Translations under genes and position numbers: made by a program
Shown here: piece by piece, positions 9,866-17,915 of the stretch
Layout: every line of letters begins with the position of its first letter
Position numbering within the stretch: the first letter of the stretch is position 1
The notes under the pieces: generated by a model
Told to the model about the DNA's origin: nothing
Databases searched by the model: none
What the model saw: only the letters and a program-made list of their open reading frames with translations
Assembly: GCF_900187945.1 (NCBI RefSeq)
Contig: NZ_FYEH01000007.1
Coordinates: forward strand, 1-64,000
Length of the DNA stretch: 64,000 nt
Source: Arboricoccus pini
Lineage (GTDB): Bacteria; Pseudomonadota; Alphaproteobacteria; Geminicoccales; Geminicoccaceae
Direction: 5' to 3'

Positions 9866-10882
9866 TTAGATCACCATCTCTTCGTCGCTCTCCTCGAGCA
9901 GAACGATCTCCCCGGAGGCCGCCAACTCCTTGGCGAGGTTAACCAGGAACTGCTGCGCCTCTTCGACCTCGCGCAGCCGGATCGGGCCCATGCCGGCCAG
10001 CTCCTCGCGCAGCATCTTGGCCGTGCGCTCGGCGATGTTGCGCATGAACAGGTCGCTAATTTCCTGCTTGGCACCCTTGAGCGCGAATTTGAGTCGGTCA
10101 TTGCCGGCGCGCCGCAGGAGGAGTTGGATGCCTGAATCGTCGATCTTGATCAGATCGTCGAAGGTGAACATCAAGCTGCGGATCTGGGTCGCAGCCTCCG
10201 GATCGGCCTGCTCGAGCATCTCAATCAGCCGGCTTTCGGTAGCGCGGTCGAAATGATTGAAGATCTCGGCCACCATCTCGTGATTATCGTTGCGATTGGT
10301 CCGCGCGAGATTGCTGACGAACTCGTTGCGCAGCGTCCGCTCGACGTCGGCCAGCACCTCCTTTTGCACGTTTTCGAGGGCGATGATGCGCCGCATGACG
10401 TCGAGAGCCAATTCGTCCGGAAACGTCGAGATCACGCGCGAAGCATGGGCGGGCGGGAGGCGCGCCAGGATGACTGCCACCGTCTGGGGGTATTCGTTGC
10501 GCAAATATGAGCCCAGCACCGCCTCGTTCACATTGCCGAGCTTGTCCCAGACCGTGCGTCCCTGGGGACCGCGGATCTCGTCCATGATCGATGCCACGCG
10601 CTCGGGGTCGAGTGCTTGCAAGAGCAGCCTCTCCGTGGCCCGGTAGCCGCCCATGATGCCGCTTTCATGCTGCATCTGCTGGCAGAATTCCTCCAAAAGG
10701 CGCTCGACCACCTCGCTGTCGATCCGGCCGATCAGGGACATGGTTTGCGACAGGTCCTTCAGCTCATCGAGCTCCAACATGGAAAGGAGCGAGCTTGCCT
10801 GCGTCGGATCGACGGCCAGCATGAAGGCTGCGGCCTTCTGGCTGCCCGACATGGTGTCGTAGCGGGGAACGATGTTGGACAT
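9866..10882 (-). CDS. fliG: Flagellar motor switch protein FliG
   Basis: Switch-complex protein that couples the rotor to the stator. 338 residues from ATG 10882 (sequence MSNIVPRYDTMSG), a normal length; a longer frame reaching into fliF is not needed. The N-terminal part binds FliF (GSQKAAAFMLAVDP), the middle carries the EYPQTVAVILARLPPAHAS run with the EHPQ-like motif, and the C-terminal torque domain includes LMFTFDDLIKIDDSGIQ and the charged residues facing MotA. It lies 34 bp after fliF and one base before the fliH-like gene. Confidence 0.96.
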   Translation of the reverse strand: MSNIVPRYDTMSGSQKAAAFMLAVDPTQASSLLSMLELDELKDLSQTMSLIGRIDSEVVERLLEEFCQQMQHESGIMGGYRATERLLLQALDPERVASIMDEIRGPQGRTVWDKLGNVNEAVLGSYLRNEYPQTVAVILARLPPAHASRVISTFPDELALDVMRRIIALENVQKEVLADVERTLRNEFVSNLARTNRNDNHEMVAEIFNHFDRATESRLIEMLEQADPEAATQIRSLMFTFDDLIKIDDSGIQLLLRRAGNDRLKFALKGAKQEISDLFMRNIAERTAKMLREELAGMGPIRLREVEEAQQFLVNLAKELAASGEIVLLEESDEEMVI

Positions 10883-10916
10883 GGCTTGATGGCTTTCCGT
10901 TCTTCGTCTCTCTGCT

Positions 10917-12668
10917 CTACTGACCGCCGCCGAGCCAGCCGCGCAGAACGCGTAGCGTCTCTTCCGGCCGCTCCTTGATGAGCCCGTTGGCATTCCGCAC
11001 TAGCTCGCCGCGAATGGCGCCCGTGACTTGCGGCAGCTGGACCATCTCTTCCCCGGCGGCGGCATGCCCGGCGCCAGTGTTCATGCCGTCGGCGATTTCG
11101 GTGAGTTCGATCGGCGTGAACTCCCTGGTGGCCGTCGAGGTCAGCAGCGGGACATCGTCGCCGGTAACCAGGGCCGCTTGCGCCTCGATCGGGGTTGGCA
11201 GGACCTCGGTCCTTCCCGCCGCCCTGGCCAGTTCGCGCGTGAGGGGCCGTAGGCCGAAGAAGATCAGGAGAAGAGCAAGGCCGCCGAGCATGCCGTAATT
11301 GGCGATCTTGCCAAAATCGATGCGGCTGAGCAGCGTGGGGGCTGCCTCGTCGGCCAGGCTTGGCACTGGGCTGAACTTGCGCGAGACGATCTCGACCACG
11401 TCGCCCCGCTGTTCATCGAAGCCTGTGGCCGTCTTGACCAGGGCCGCCAGCTGCGCGAGCTCGCTCGCGTCGCGGGGCTGGCTGATGATCTGGCCATCGG
11501 CTGCCTGGACCTGAGCTTCGGCCACCTGGACGGCGATGGTTAGGCGCTTGATCTGCGCGCCGCGCCTGACGTGATTAGTGACCGTCTTTGAGATCTCATA
11601 ATTTGTCGTTTCTTCGGTTCTGGCCGTCTTCTCGCTCGAACCCGGACCTGGAGCAGGCGTTGCGGCCTGCGCGGTCGGTAAATTATTGCTGACCGTGGTC
11701 GGCGAGTCGGGCTGGCTCTCGGTCCTCTCGCTCTTGTCCTCGGTCGTCTGCGTGCTGCGAGGTACGGCGCGATCGGGATCGAAACTCTCGCTCGTCGTCG
11801 TCTCGTTGTCGAAATCCATGTCGGCATGGATCTCGACCTCGACACGGTTCATGCCGATCGAAGGCTCGAGCAGGTTGAGCACCTTTTGGCGCAGCCGGCC
11901 CTCATAGCCGATGCGCTGGCTCTCGAGCTCGTCCTGATCGACCTCGTCATTGCCGTCTTCCCTGGCCCTCGCCAGCAGATTGCCCTGATCGTCGACGATG
12001 GTGATGCGCTCGGGCGTGAGCCCGGGCACGGCCGAGGCGACGAGCTGACGAATACCTTGGACCTGACGCGGCTCGAGCCCGGCGCTCCCTTTGAGCTTAA
12101 CGAAGACGGAGGCCGAGGAGTGTTGCTGGTCGCGCTCGAACAATTCCCGCTTTGGCTGCACCAGGTGCACCCTGGCGCTCGCGACGCCGTTCAAGGCAGT
12201 GATCGTCCGAGCCAGTTCGCCCTCGAGTGCGCGCCGCAGATTGAGGTTGGTAAGAAGATCGGTCGAGGTGAAGGCGTTGCTGCTGTCGAGCAATTCGTAG
12301 CCGGCCGGTCCCGCGGCCGGCAGGCCGTTCTGCGCCAGGTCCATGCGCAGTTTGGCTACCATGGACTCAGGCACGAGGATCGTCCGGCCATCGTCGGAGA
12401 GCTTGTGCGCCACGCTCATGCCCTCGAGTCGGTCGACGATCTGCCCGGCCGCCGCCGGCTCGAGGTCGCCAAAGAGAATCGTGTAGTCGGGTGCTGTCAC
12501 CTTGAAGATGAGGAAGGCGAAAAACCCCAGCGTCGCCAACGCCACGGCGCCCATCGCCAGGATGCGCATAGGCCCCAAAGCCTTGAACAGGCCGAGCAGC
12601 CCCGCTGCTGGTCCCCTGGAGGTGTCAGCGGCGTTCAAGGTGGCCGGCAACGTGGCGCTGTTCGTCAT
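10917..12668 (-). CDS. fliF: Flagellar MS-ring protein FliF
   Basis: Forms the membrane-embedded ring that nucleates the basal body. 583 residues with two membrane segments (about 35-55 and 465-485) around a large periplasmic ring-building region. Typical FliF runs are ILFGDLEPAAAGQIVDRLE, GPAGYELLDSSNAFTSTD and RVHLVQPKRELFERDQQ. A low-complexity acidic/Thr/Ser insert lies around 300-350. The C-terminal cytoplasmic tail binds FliG. First gene of the operon fliF-fliG-fliH-fliN-flbD. A near-consensus CtrA box sits 128 bp before the start. Confidence 0.96.
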   Translation of the reverse strand: MTNSATLPATLNAADTSRGPAAGLLGLFKALGPMRILAMGAVALATLGFFAFLIFKVTAPDYTILFGDLEPAAAGQIVDRLEGMSVAHKLSDDGRTILVPESMVAKLRMDLAQNGLPAAGPAGYELLDSSNAFTSTDLLTNLNLRRALEGELARTITALNGVASARVHLVQPKRELFERDQQHSSASVFVKLKGSAGLEPRQVQGIRQLVASAVPGLTPERITIVDDQGNLLARAREDGNDEVDQDELESQRIGYEGRLRQKVLNLLEPSIGMNRVEVEIHADMDFDNETTTSESFDPDRAVPRSTQTTEDKSERTESQPDSPTTVSNNLPTAQAATPAPGPGSSEKTARTEETTNYEISKTVTNHVRRGAQIKRLTIAVQVAEAQVQAADGQIISQPRDASELAQLAALVKTATGFDEQRGDVVEIVSRKFSPVPSLADEAAPTLLSRIDFGKIANYGMLGGLALLLIFFGLRPLTRELARAAGRTEVLPTPIEAQAALVTGDDVPLLTSTATREFTPIELTEIADGMNTGAGHAAAGEEMVQLPQVTGAIRGELVRNANGLIKERPEETLRVLRGWLGGGQ

Positions 12669-13010
12669 CAGTAACCGCTTTCAAAGGGCTCGCTCCGTCT
12701 AGACGACAGCATCTTGCCCGTGGACCGAGCGGCTGATCGCGCCTCCCGGCCGACCCGCCTTTCGCAACTGCGGTTCTGGTTCTACGTGGAACTAACTAAT
12801 GATTGGTTAAGAAGACCCCTCCTGCCGGCAGCACCACCATCCCTCGCTCGCGGCGTCGGGGCGCGACCGGCGCCCCGGCTTGAAATTGCCGACGCCCGGT
12901 GATCCCTGGAGATTGCAGGGCTCCGTCCCGATCACGGTTTGGCGAGAGGAAGGTTCAGATGGGCTCTTCAGCCTATGGAAATAGGTGGCCCTGGCTGGGC
13001 CAAGTTGCGG
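12669..13010. other. 342-bp upstream region of the fliF operon
   Basis: No gene is visible. The segment 12780-12815 is clearly AT-richer than its surroundings and contains the near-consensus CtrA box. I could not find a GG-N10-GC sigma-54 element in the right orientation, which agrees with fliF being a CtrA (class II) rather than a sigma-54 gene in Caulobacter. The rest is featureless GC-rich sequence between sciP and fliF. Confidence 0.55.
12796..12810. promoter_or_regulatory. Near-perfect CtrA box (CTAA-N7-TTAA) before fliF
   Basis: One mismatch to TTAA-N7-TTAA, in AT-rich sequence 128 bp upstream of fliF. In Caulobacter the fliF operon is directly activated by CtrA, so position and sequence agree. 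Confidence 0.7.
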
Positions 13011-13313
13011 CTAGCGTCTGGCGGTCAACCGGAAGGATTTGAGATGCGTGACCTTGAGGCCGCTCGGGCCGTGCTGTTCGATCAGCCGTACCCAGGAGGC
13101 GAATTCCTCCGCAGTCAGTTGGTAGCGCTGGCAGGCTTCCTCCAGGGTCAAGAGGCCTTCTTTCACCGCCCCTACGACTTTACTCTTGCGGCTGGCCACC
13201 CAGCGGCGCGTGTCGGGCGCCGGAAGATGGGCGAGGGCGGCCATGTCGACCGATGCTGTCATGGGATCCTGAGCTAGACGGATCTCATCCGGGGCCACCA
13301 TTTCTTCGTTCAT
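13011..13313 (-). CDS. sciP: CtrA inhibitor SciP (DUF1153)
   Basis: Small helix-turn-helix protein that binds CtrA and blocks its recruitment of RNA polymerase in the swarmer/G1 phase in Caulobacter. 100 residues. The core LPAPDTRRWVASRKSKVV, then AVKEGLLTLEEACQRY and LTAEEFASWVRLIEQHGPSGL, is the diagnostic DUF1153 pattern. The N-terminal 30 residues are variable. It lies upstream of the fliF operon on the same strand and 8 kb from ctrA, so activator and antagonist are both inside the flagellar cluster. No CtrA box was found in the 125 bp before it. Confidence 0.92.
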   Translation of the reverse strand: MNEEMVAPDEIRLAQDPMTASVDMAALAHLPAPDTRRWVASRKSKVVGAVKEGLLTLEEACQRYQLTAEEFASWVRLIEQHGPSGLKVTHLKSFRLTARR

Positions 13314-13438
13314 TGCCTTGCTCTTCGAGCGTTATCCCGCCGCCTTGTTGAGACGACCCGGATCGTACCTTGGCGAAAGGCCTACATGGCCAGCAAAGTG
13401 GAGCGCGGGACAGGGAAGGATCCGGGAGCGCTAGCCGC

Positions 13439-14788
13439 CTATTTCAGCCGCAACAGATCGTCCAGCATGTCGTTCGCCGTGCTGATGACCTTGGTGTTTG
13501 CGGAATAAGCGCGCTGGGTAACGATCATCTTGGAGAACTCATCAGCGATGTCGACATTGGAGGCCTCGATCGACGAGGTCGTGAGCGATCCCGCATTGCC
13601 TTCGCCGGCCGCGCGCATATAGACGTTCCCCGAGGTCTCGCTGGCGGCATAGAGATTGCCTGAGCGCGGATCGAGGCCACCCGGATTAGTGAAGGTGGCG
13701 ATCGGGATCTGGTAGAGGGCCCGCGTCTTGCCGTTGGTAAAGGACGCGATGACCATGCCATCGCTGTTGATGCTGAGCCCGTTCAGTTGCCCGGTCGGGG
13801 AGCCGTTCTGGGTCAGCGTGCTGAAGCCCGAATTCTGCGACAGCTGGGTAAGACCCGAGGTCGTGCCGACGGTGCCGAAATTAAGCGTGATATCGTTGTC
13901 AGCCGCACCGTTATCGCTGTTCCACTTGATGGCGAGGCCACTAGCCGGCGTGCTCGGCGTGTAGCTGTTCGTCAAGGAGGGCAACGTCGTCAGCGTGCCG
14001 TCCGTGCCGAAGGTGACGTTCCCCGAAGCGATAAGGCCGTTTGGATGGGCGGTGGCATCGAGCTGTGCTGGATCGCCATAGGCTTCCATATACCAAGTGT
14101 TGGTTCCCGTCTTGACGAAGCCCAGCGTGACCGTCTGCGAGCGGCCCAGGCTGTCATAGATGGTGATGTTCTGGTTGACCGTGGGCTTCACCGGCGTCGG
14201 CGTAGAGCTGTCGGTCTGGCCGGCCGCGTAGGCGGCAAGCGCACCCGTCGCGGGTGCGGCGGAGATCGTCGTCTCGGCGTTGAGGTTGCCCGCGACCTTG
14301 ATGTTCGTCGTTGCCTGGGCCAAGCCGACCGTGTCGGCGACGCTCACCGTTTCGAGCTTGTTGACGTTGATGGGATCACCGTTGGCATCCAGCTTCCAGC
14401 CCTGCAGATAGGAGCCGAACGATGTCACGAGATAGCCGTTCACGTCCTTGGTGAAGCTGCCATCGCGGGTATAGAGCTGCTCGCCCGAGCTGTCGGCGCT
14501 GTTGTTGACGGCAAAGAAGCCGCCGCCCGAGATTGCAACGTCAGTCGACGACGAGGTGCCCTGGATGAGACCCTGATCTTCCATCGTGTAGCTCGTATGA
14601 GTCTGCACGCCGCCCGAATTATAGGTCGTGCGCGACTGCGAGCTGGTCACGAGATCGCCGAACTCAGCCACGGAGCGCTTATAGCCGTTCGTGCTGACAT
14701 TGGCGATGTTGTCGGAGATCATGGCAAGCGATCGGCTCTGGGCGTTGAGGCCGGAGACGCCGGAGAAGAGGGACCCGAAAAGGCTCAT
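13439..14788 (-). CDS. flgE: Flagellar hook protein FlgE
   Basis: Subunit of the flexible hook that joins basal body and filament. 449 residues. The N-terminal rod/hook signature SLFSGVSGLNAQSRSLAM..DNIANVSTNGYK and the C-terminal SSIEASNVDIADEFSKMI with ANTKVISTANDMLDDLL are both present. They form the terminal coiled-coil of the D0 domain. The middle is Ser/Thr/Gly/Asn-rich, exposed D1/D2 sequence. Last gene of the fliK-flgD-flgE set and probably driven from the sigma-54 promoter before fliK. Confidence 0.96.
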   Translation of the reverse strand: MSLFGSLFSGVSGLNAQSRSLAMISDNIANVSTNGYKRSVAEFGDLVTSSQSRTTYNSGGVQTHTSYTMEDQGLIQGTSSSTDVAISGGGFFAVNNSADSSGEQLYTRDGSFTKDVNGYLVTSFGSYLQGWKLDANGDPINVNKLETVSVADTVGLAQATTNIKVAGNLNAETTISAAPATGALAAYAAGQTDSSTPTPVKPTVNQNITIYDSLGRSQTVTLGFVKTGTNTWYMEAYGDPAQLDATAHPNGLIASGNVTFGTDGTLTTLPSLTNSYTPSTPASGLAIKWNSDNGAADNDITLNFGTVGTTSGLTQLSQNSGFSTLTQNGSPTGQLNGLSINSDGMVIASFTNGKTRALYQIPIATFTNPGGLDPRSGNLYAASETSGNVYMRAAGEGNAGSLTTSSIEASNVDIADEFSKMIVTQRAYSANTKVISTANDMLDDLLRLK

Positions 14789-14830
14789 GGAGATCGATCC
14801 TTAGCTGAGAGATTGCGTTGAGGCTGGCTA

Positions 14831-15505
14831 TCAGGATTGAGGGATGGAGACGGTGTTGACCGAGGAAAGGGGGACGGTCGTTCCGGCAACACCCAGCGTG
14901 ACGCCGTCGGCGGCGAAATTGACGCTCGTGACCGTGCCGCTGCTATCGACCGTGCTGCTGACCGCCGCACCCGTGGCGTCCTTGGCCGAGATCGCCACGC
15001 GATAGGTCCCGGCAGCTGCCTGTGTGCCGTCATCCAGCGTGCCATCCCAGGTTACCGTGTTGACGCCGGCCGCGAGCTTGCCGACCTGCGTGTAAACGAG
15101 CTTGTTGTCGGAATTGTAGAAGCTCAGATCGACATCGGTCGCCTCGCTGGCCAACTTGTATGTGACGGTGGCACCGCTGCTCGTCAGCTCGGTCAGAGCA
15201 TTGTTCAGGTCAATCTTCGCTCCCAGATAATTGACCGCCGCCGCCTGCGAAGCCGAGGCAGAAGAGGCGGCCAGCGTGTCGAGCTTGGTATTCGTCGCCA
15301 ATTGCTGCTCGACTTGCGAATACTGGACAAGCTGGCTCGTGAATTTGTCCGTATCCATGGGCGAGAGCGGATCCTGGTTTTGCAGTTGCGTCGTCAGCAG
15401 CTTCAGGAAATTGGTGTAGTCACCAGCCAGGCTCGTCCGCGCCGAGGCAGCCGCGGAGGAGGCGGTGGTGGTACTGCTCGATGTCGAACTCGAAACGGTC
15501 GTCAT
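14831..15505 (-). CDS. flgD: Flagellar hook assembly protein FlgD
   Basis: Scaffold cap needed to polymerise FlgE. 224 residues. The N-terminal region contains the family signature YTNFLKLLTTQLQNQDPLSPMD followed by TSQLVQYSQVEQQLATN. The C-terminal half folds as FlgD tudor/FN3-like modules with WDGTLDDGTQAAAGTYR, a run nearly always present in FlgD. The N-terminal 25 residues are Ser/Thr-rich and likely disordered. It starts 12 bp after fliK and ends 42 bp before flgE. Confidence 0.96.
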   Translation of the reverse strand: MTTVSSSTSSSTTTASSAAASARTSLAGDYTNFLKLLTTQLQNQDPLSPMDTDKFTSQLVQYSQVEQQLATNTKLDTLAASSASASQAAAVNYLGAKIDLNNALTELTSSGATVTYKLASEATDVDLSFYNSDNKLVYTQVGKLAAGVNTVTWDGTLDDGTQAAAGTYRVAISAKDATGAAVSSTVDSSGTVTSVNFAADGVTLGVAGTTVPLSSVNTVSIPQS

Positions 15506-15517
15506 GCTTGTTTCCGA

Positions 15518-17023
15518 TCAGGCTAATAGGTCGAGCAGGCGCGTCGATGGCAGCCTGCCTTGCCGCGGCTCCACCGCGCTCTCGTCATGGGTATCAATGC
15601 CGGCCTGGGTGGCCAGCTTTTCGAAAATCTGTGAGCCCGCTTCCTGTCGATCCGGGTTATCCTGGCGCAGGCTCATCTGCAGCCCCGACGGGTCGAGCTG
15701 AACCCCGGCCTCGCTCAGCATCCGCTCCATGGTGCCGCTCTCGTGCCGCAGCAGGTCCAGTGTCTCCGGGCGGTCGACGACAATGGAGGCGGCCAGATTC
15801 TTGCCCTTGCGGCCATGCAGCGTCACATGCATGGCCCCCAGTTCCGGCGGATCGAGTACGATTGAGATCCTGTCCTCTGCTTGCTTGACGATCCGACCGA
15901 CATGCATGTCGAGCGGATAGGCGGCAGACGGCGTGGGAGTCGACGCTGCCGCTGGCGCGCCGACGGGCGGTATCGCAGCCTCGGCCTTGAAGGGTGGAAC
16001 GGCCGCGGTCGCGTCGGTCATCAGGCCAAACGGGACTCGTCCCTGGCTGCCATCGTCCCTCGGATCGACCGTCTCGCCGGCCGCCGGCTTTGCCTGCCTC
16101 GTCCCCGCAAGGAAGACGGGCGCGGCCGGATCGACCATCGACACGGCCGGGGCGCTGGACAGGGGCAGGGCGCCGGTCGTTCCCACGGTCCGACCCGTCG
16201 GGGGCGCCGCCATCGCGTCGCGGGCAGCAAAGATGGAACTGACAGGACCTGCGGTTTCCGGCGCCCAATCGTCGTTCTTCTTGGAATCCGCCGCCTCGCC
16301 GACGACGTCGAAGCCGGTAGTGGGGCCGATGCCGGTCGTTGCCGCCTGCGCGATCGTTGGCGGTGCAGTCGGCGTCGCTGGAGCGTCAACGCGGCCGGCC
16401 TCGGCGTTGGCGGCCGATGTGCCGGTCGTCACCACGCGCATTTGGCGTGGCGCGTTCGCCACCCCGATCTCGGGTGTAGAAGAGGGAAGAGCGGCAGGTC
16501 CCACCTGGACCGACAGGGTCGGCGATGACGGCGGCCGCATCATGGCCAGCACCCCGGCATAGGCGGCGGCCGGATCGGCTGCCGCAGCGACCACGGGGTC
16601 ATCCTTATCGGCCAGTCCCCCTGCCGGATCCCGATCGGCAGGGGCGACGGATCCCTGCCGCGAGGCGACGACAAGATCGGGAACGGAAATCGCCGGCTTC
16701 GATATCATCGGCAAGGTCGGGAAGGGCAACTCCGTGGCCCGGGGAGCCATGGTGGGAGCGCCCGTCTGCAACGTTTCGGCTTCGCTCTCCACCTTTGTTG
16801 ATGGCATTGGGCCCGATGCCTCGCCGACTGCCGCCGACGCGCCTTCTTCGCCGCTAACGCCCGATAGCGTCGTGCTATCGACCGACACGGCAGAATCGGG
16901 TGTCGTTTCGAGGTCACCCAGCAGCACCGCGAAGGAATCGGTCGGCGCGCTCGTCCGGGCGGTGGACGAGTTTCGTTCCGAGAGTTCGGCAGGCCGTGGC
17001 GGGCATAAGCTTTGTATCATCAT
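15518..17023 (-). CDS. fliK: Flagellar hook-length control protein FliK
   Basis: Molecular ruler exported through the flagellar type III system; it stops hook growth and switches substrate specificity. About 501 residues from the ATG at 17023. The long middle (to ~370) is low-complexity Ala/Pro/Thr/Ser sequence, typical of the ruler. The C-terminal Flg_hook domain shows LVLDPPELG-like IVLDPPELGAMHVTLHG and a Gln-rich tail. A GTG at 17032 would add three residues, but it lies upstream of the transcript start expected from the sigma-54 promoter at 17051-17036, so the ATG at 17023 or 17020 is preferred. First gene of fliK-flgD-flgE. Confidence 0.88.
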   Translation of the reverse strand: MMIQSLCPPRPAELSERNSSTARTSAPTDSFAVLLGDLETTPDSAVSVDSTTLSGVSGEEGASAAVGEASGPMPSTKVESEAETLQTGAPTMAPRATELPFPTLPMISKPAISVPDLVVASRQGSVAPADRDPAGGLADKDDPVVAAAADPAAAYAGVLAMMRPPSSPTLSVQVGPAALPSSTPEIGVANAPRQMRVVTTGTSAANAEAGRVDAPATPTAPPTIAQAATTGIGPTTGFDVVGEAADSKKNDDWAPETAGPVSSIFAARDAMAAPPTGRTVGTTGALPLSSAPAVSMVDPAAPVFLAGTRQAKPAAGETVDPRDDGSQGRVPFGLMTDATAAVPPFKAEAAIPPVGAPAAASTPTPSAAYPLDMHVGRIVKQAEDRISIVLDPPELGAMHVTLHGRKGKNLAASIVVDRPETLDLLRHESGTMERMLSEAGVQLDPSGLQMSLRQDNPDRQEAGSQIFEKLATQAGIDTHDESAVEPRQGRLPSTRLLDLLA

Positions 17024-17035
17024 GGCCGCCACTGA

Positions 17036-17051
17036 TGCAGTTAGCGTGCCA
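17036..17051 (-). promoter_or_regulatory. Sigma-54 (-24/-12) promoter of fliK-flgD-flgE
   Basis: On the minus strand the sequence reads TGGCACGCTAACTGCA. The -24 block TGGCACG is perfect, and GG and GC are exactly 10 bases apart. The -12 block CTGCA differs from TTGCA in one base. Transcription would start near 17025, only about two bases before the fliK ATG. FlbD is the likely activator. Confidence 0.75.
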
Positions 17052-17078
17052 ATCGCCTAAGCTATTGATTCTGGGCGA

Positions 17079-17092
17079 TTAATAAAGGTTAA
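17079..17092. promoter_or_regulatory. Imperfect CtrA-like element (TTAA-N6-TTAA)
   Basis: Two TTAA half-sites lie 6 rather than 7 bases apart, about 28 bp upstream of the sigma-54 promoter of fliK. The spacing is one short of the consensus, so binding is uncertain; the AT-rich patch could equally be the region bound by IHF or a leftover of promoter structure. Confidence 0.3.
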
Positions 17093-17159
17093 AGCGTACT
17101 ATTCCCATGCGACCGGGCAAAATTTACCGAGGATGGGCGGCAAGTTCTGCCGGGCCGCC

Positions 17160-17717
17160 TCAAGCGTCGAGCTCGACGTCCCAGTAGAGATAGTCACGCC
17201 AGCTATCATGCAGGTAATTGGGCGGGAAGGAGCGCCCATGCTGCTGCAATTGCGGTGCCGAGGGTGCGAAGGGCCGGTTGTGTGGCTGCATGCCGCATTC
17301 GGCTGGCAGGCGATTGCTCTTGCGCAGATTGCAGCGGGTGCAGGCGGTGACGATGTTGGTCCAACTCGTCCGGCCGCCGCGCGAACGCGGGATCAGGTGA
17401 TCGAAGGTGAGCTCGTGCGTCGGAAAGGCACCTTGGCAGTACTGGCAGGTGAAACGGTCGCGCAGGAAGACATTGAACCGCGTAAAGGGCGGCCGCCGTG
17501 TCTGTACGACATATTCCTTGAGCGCCACGACGCTGGGCACGCGCAATTCGCGTCCTGGCGAACGAATGGTCCGGTCATAGAGTGAGACGACGGCGACGCG
17601 ATCGAGAAAGATGGCCTTGATCGCCTCCTGCCAGTTCCAGACGGAGAGCGGATAATAGGAGAGCGGCTGATAGTCGGCGTTGAGGACCAGGGTCGGACAT
17701 GCGGATAAGGCAAGCAT
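17160..17717 (-). CDS. HNH endonuclease
   Basis: A 185-residue protein of the widespread stand-alone HNH family. The N-terminus reads LVLNADYQPLSYYPLSVWNWQEA, and the zinc/HNH core runs CQYC..FDHLIPRSRGG..WTNIV..CTRCN, with two CxxC pairs and the catalytic histidine in FDHLIP. ATG 17717 is preferred over one 21 bp upstream because GGGAGG and GGAAA precede it. The family occurs in most alphaproteobacteria as a housekeeping gene of unclear role, perhaps in DNA repair or processing. It is convergent with nothing mobile, so I do not read it as an intron or phage gene. Confidence 0.88.
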   Translation of the reverse strand: MLALSACPTLVLNADYQPLSYYPLSVWNWQEAIKAIFLDRVAVVSLYDRTIRSPGRELRVPSVVALKEYVVQTRRPPFTRFNVFLRDRFTCQYCQGAFPTHELTFDHLIPRSRGGRTSWTNIVTACTRCNLRKSNRLPAECGMQPHNRPFAPSAPQLQQHGRSFPPNYLHDSWRDYLYWDVELDA

Positions 17718-17915
17718 GGCGTTTCCGGGTCCTCCCATCAGTCAGACGTACTGGGGAAGAGAAAAGCGAAGACGCGCCAGATGTCGGACCGCATGCCAAC
17801 TCCATATACGTCGCTAGCCTACATCAATGTCTTTGGAGCTAGCGCAAGGGCGTGAGACTTGCAAGGCAAGAGGCCGGTTGACGCCGCGCCCGACCACATT
17901 TGGAGGAGAAGCGAA

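Noticed and set aside
9866-10993. fliG start at 10993
   Set aside because: It would overlap fliF by 77 bases and add 37 non-homologous residues; ATG 10882 gives the normal FliG N-terminus.
17160-17717. HNH gene as homing endonuclease or mobile intron
   Set aside because: No split host gene or intron structure; the sequence fits the stand-alone chromosomal HNH family.
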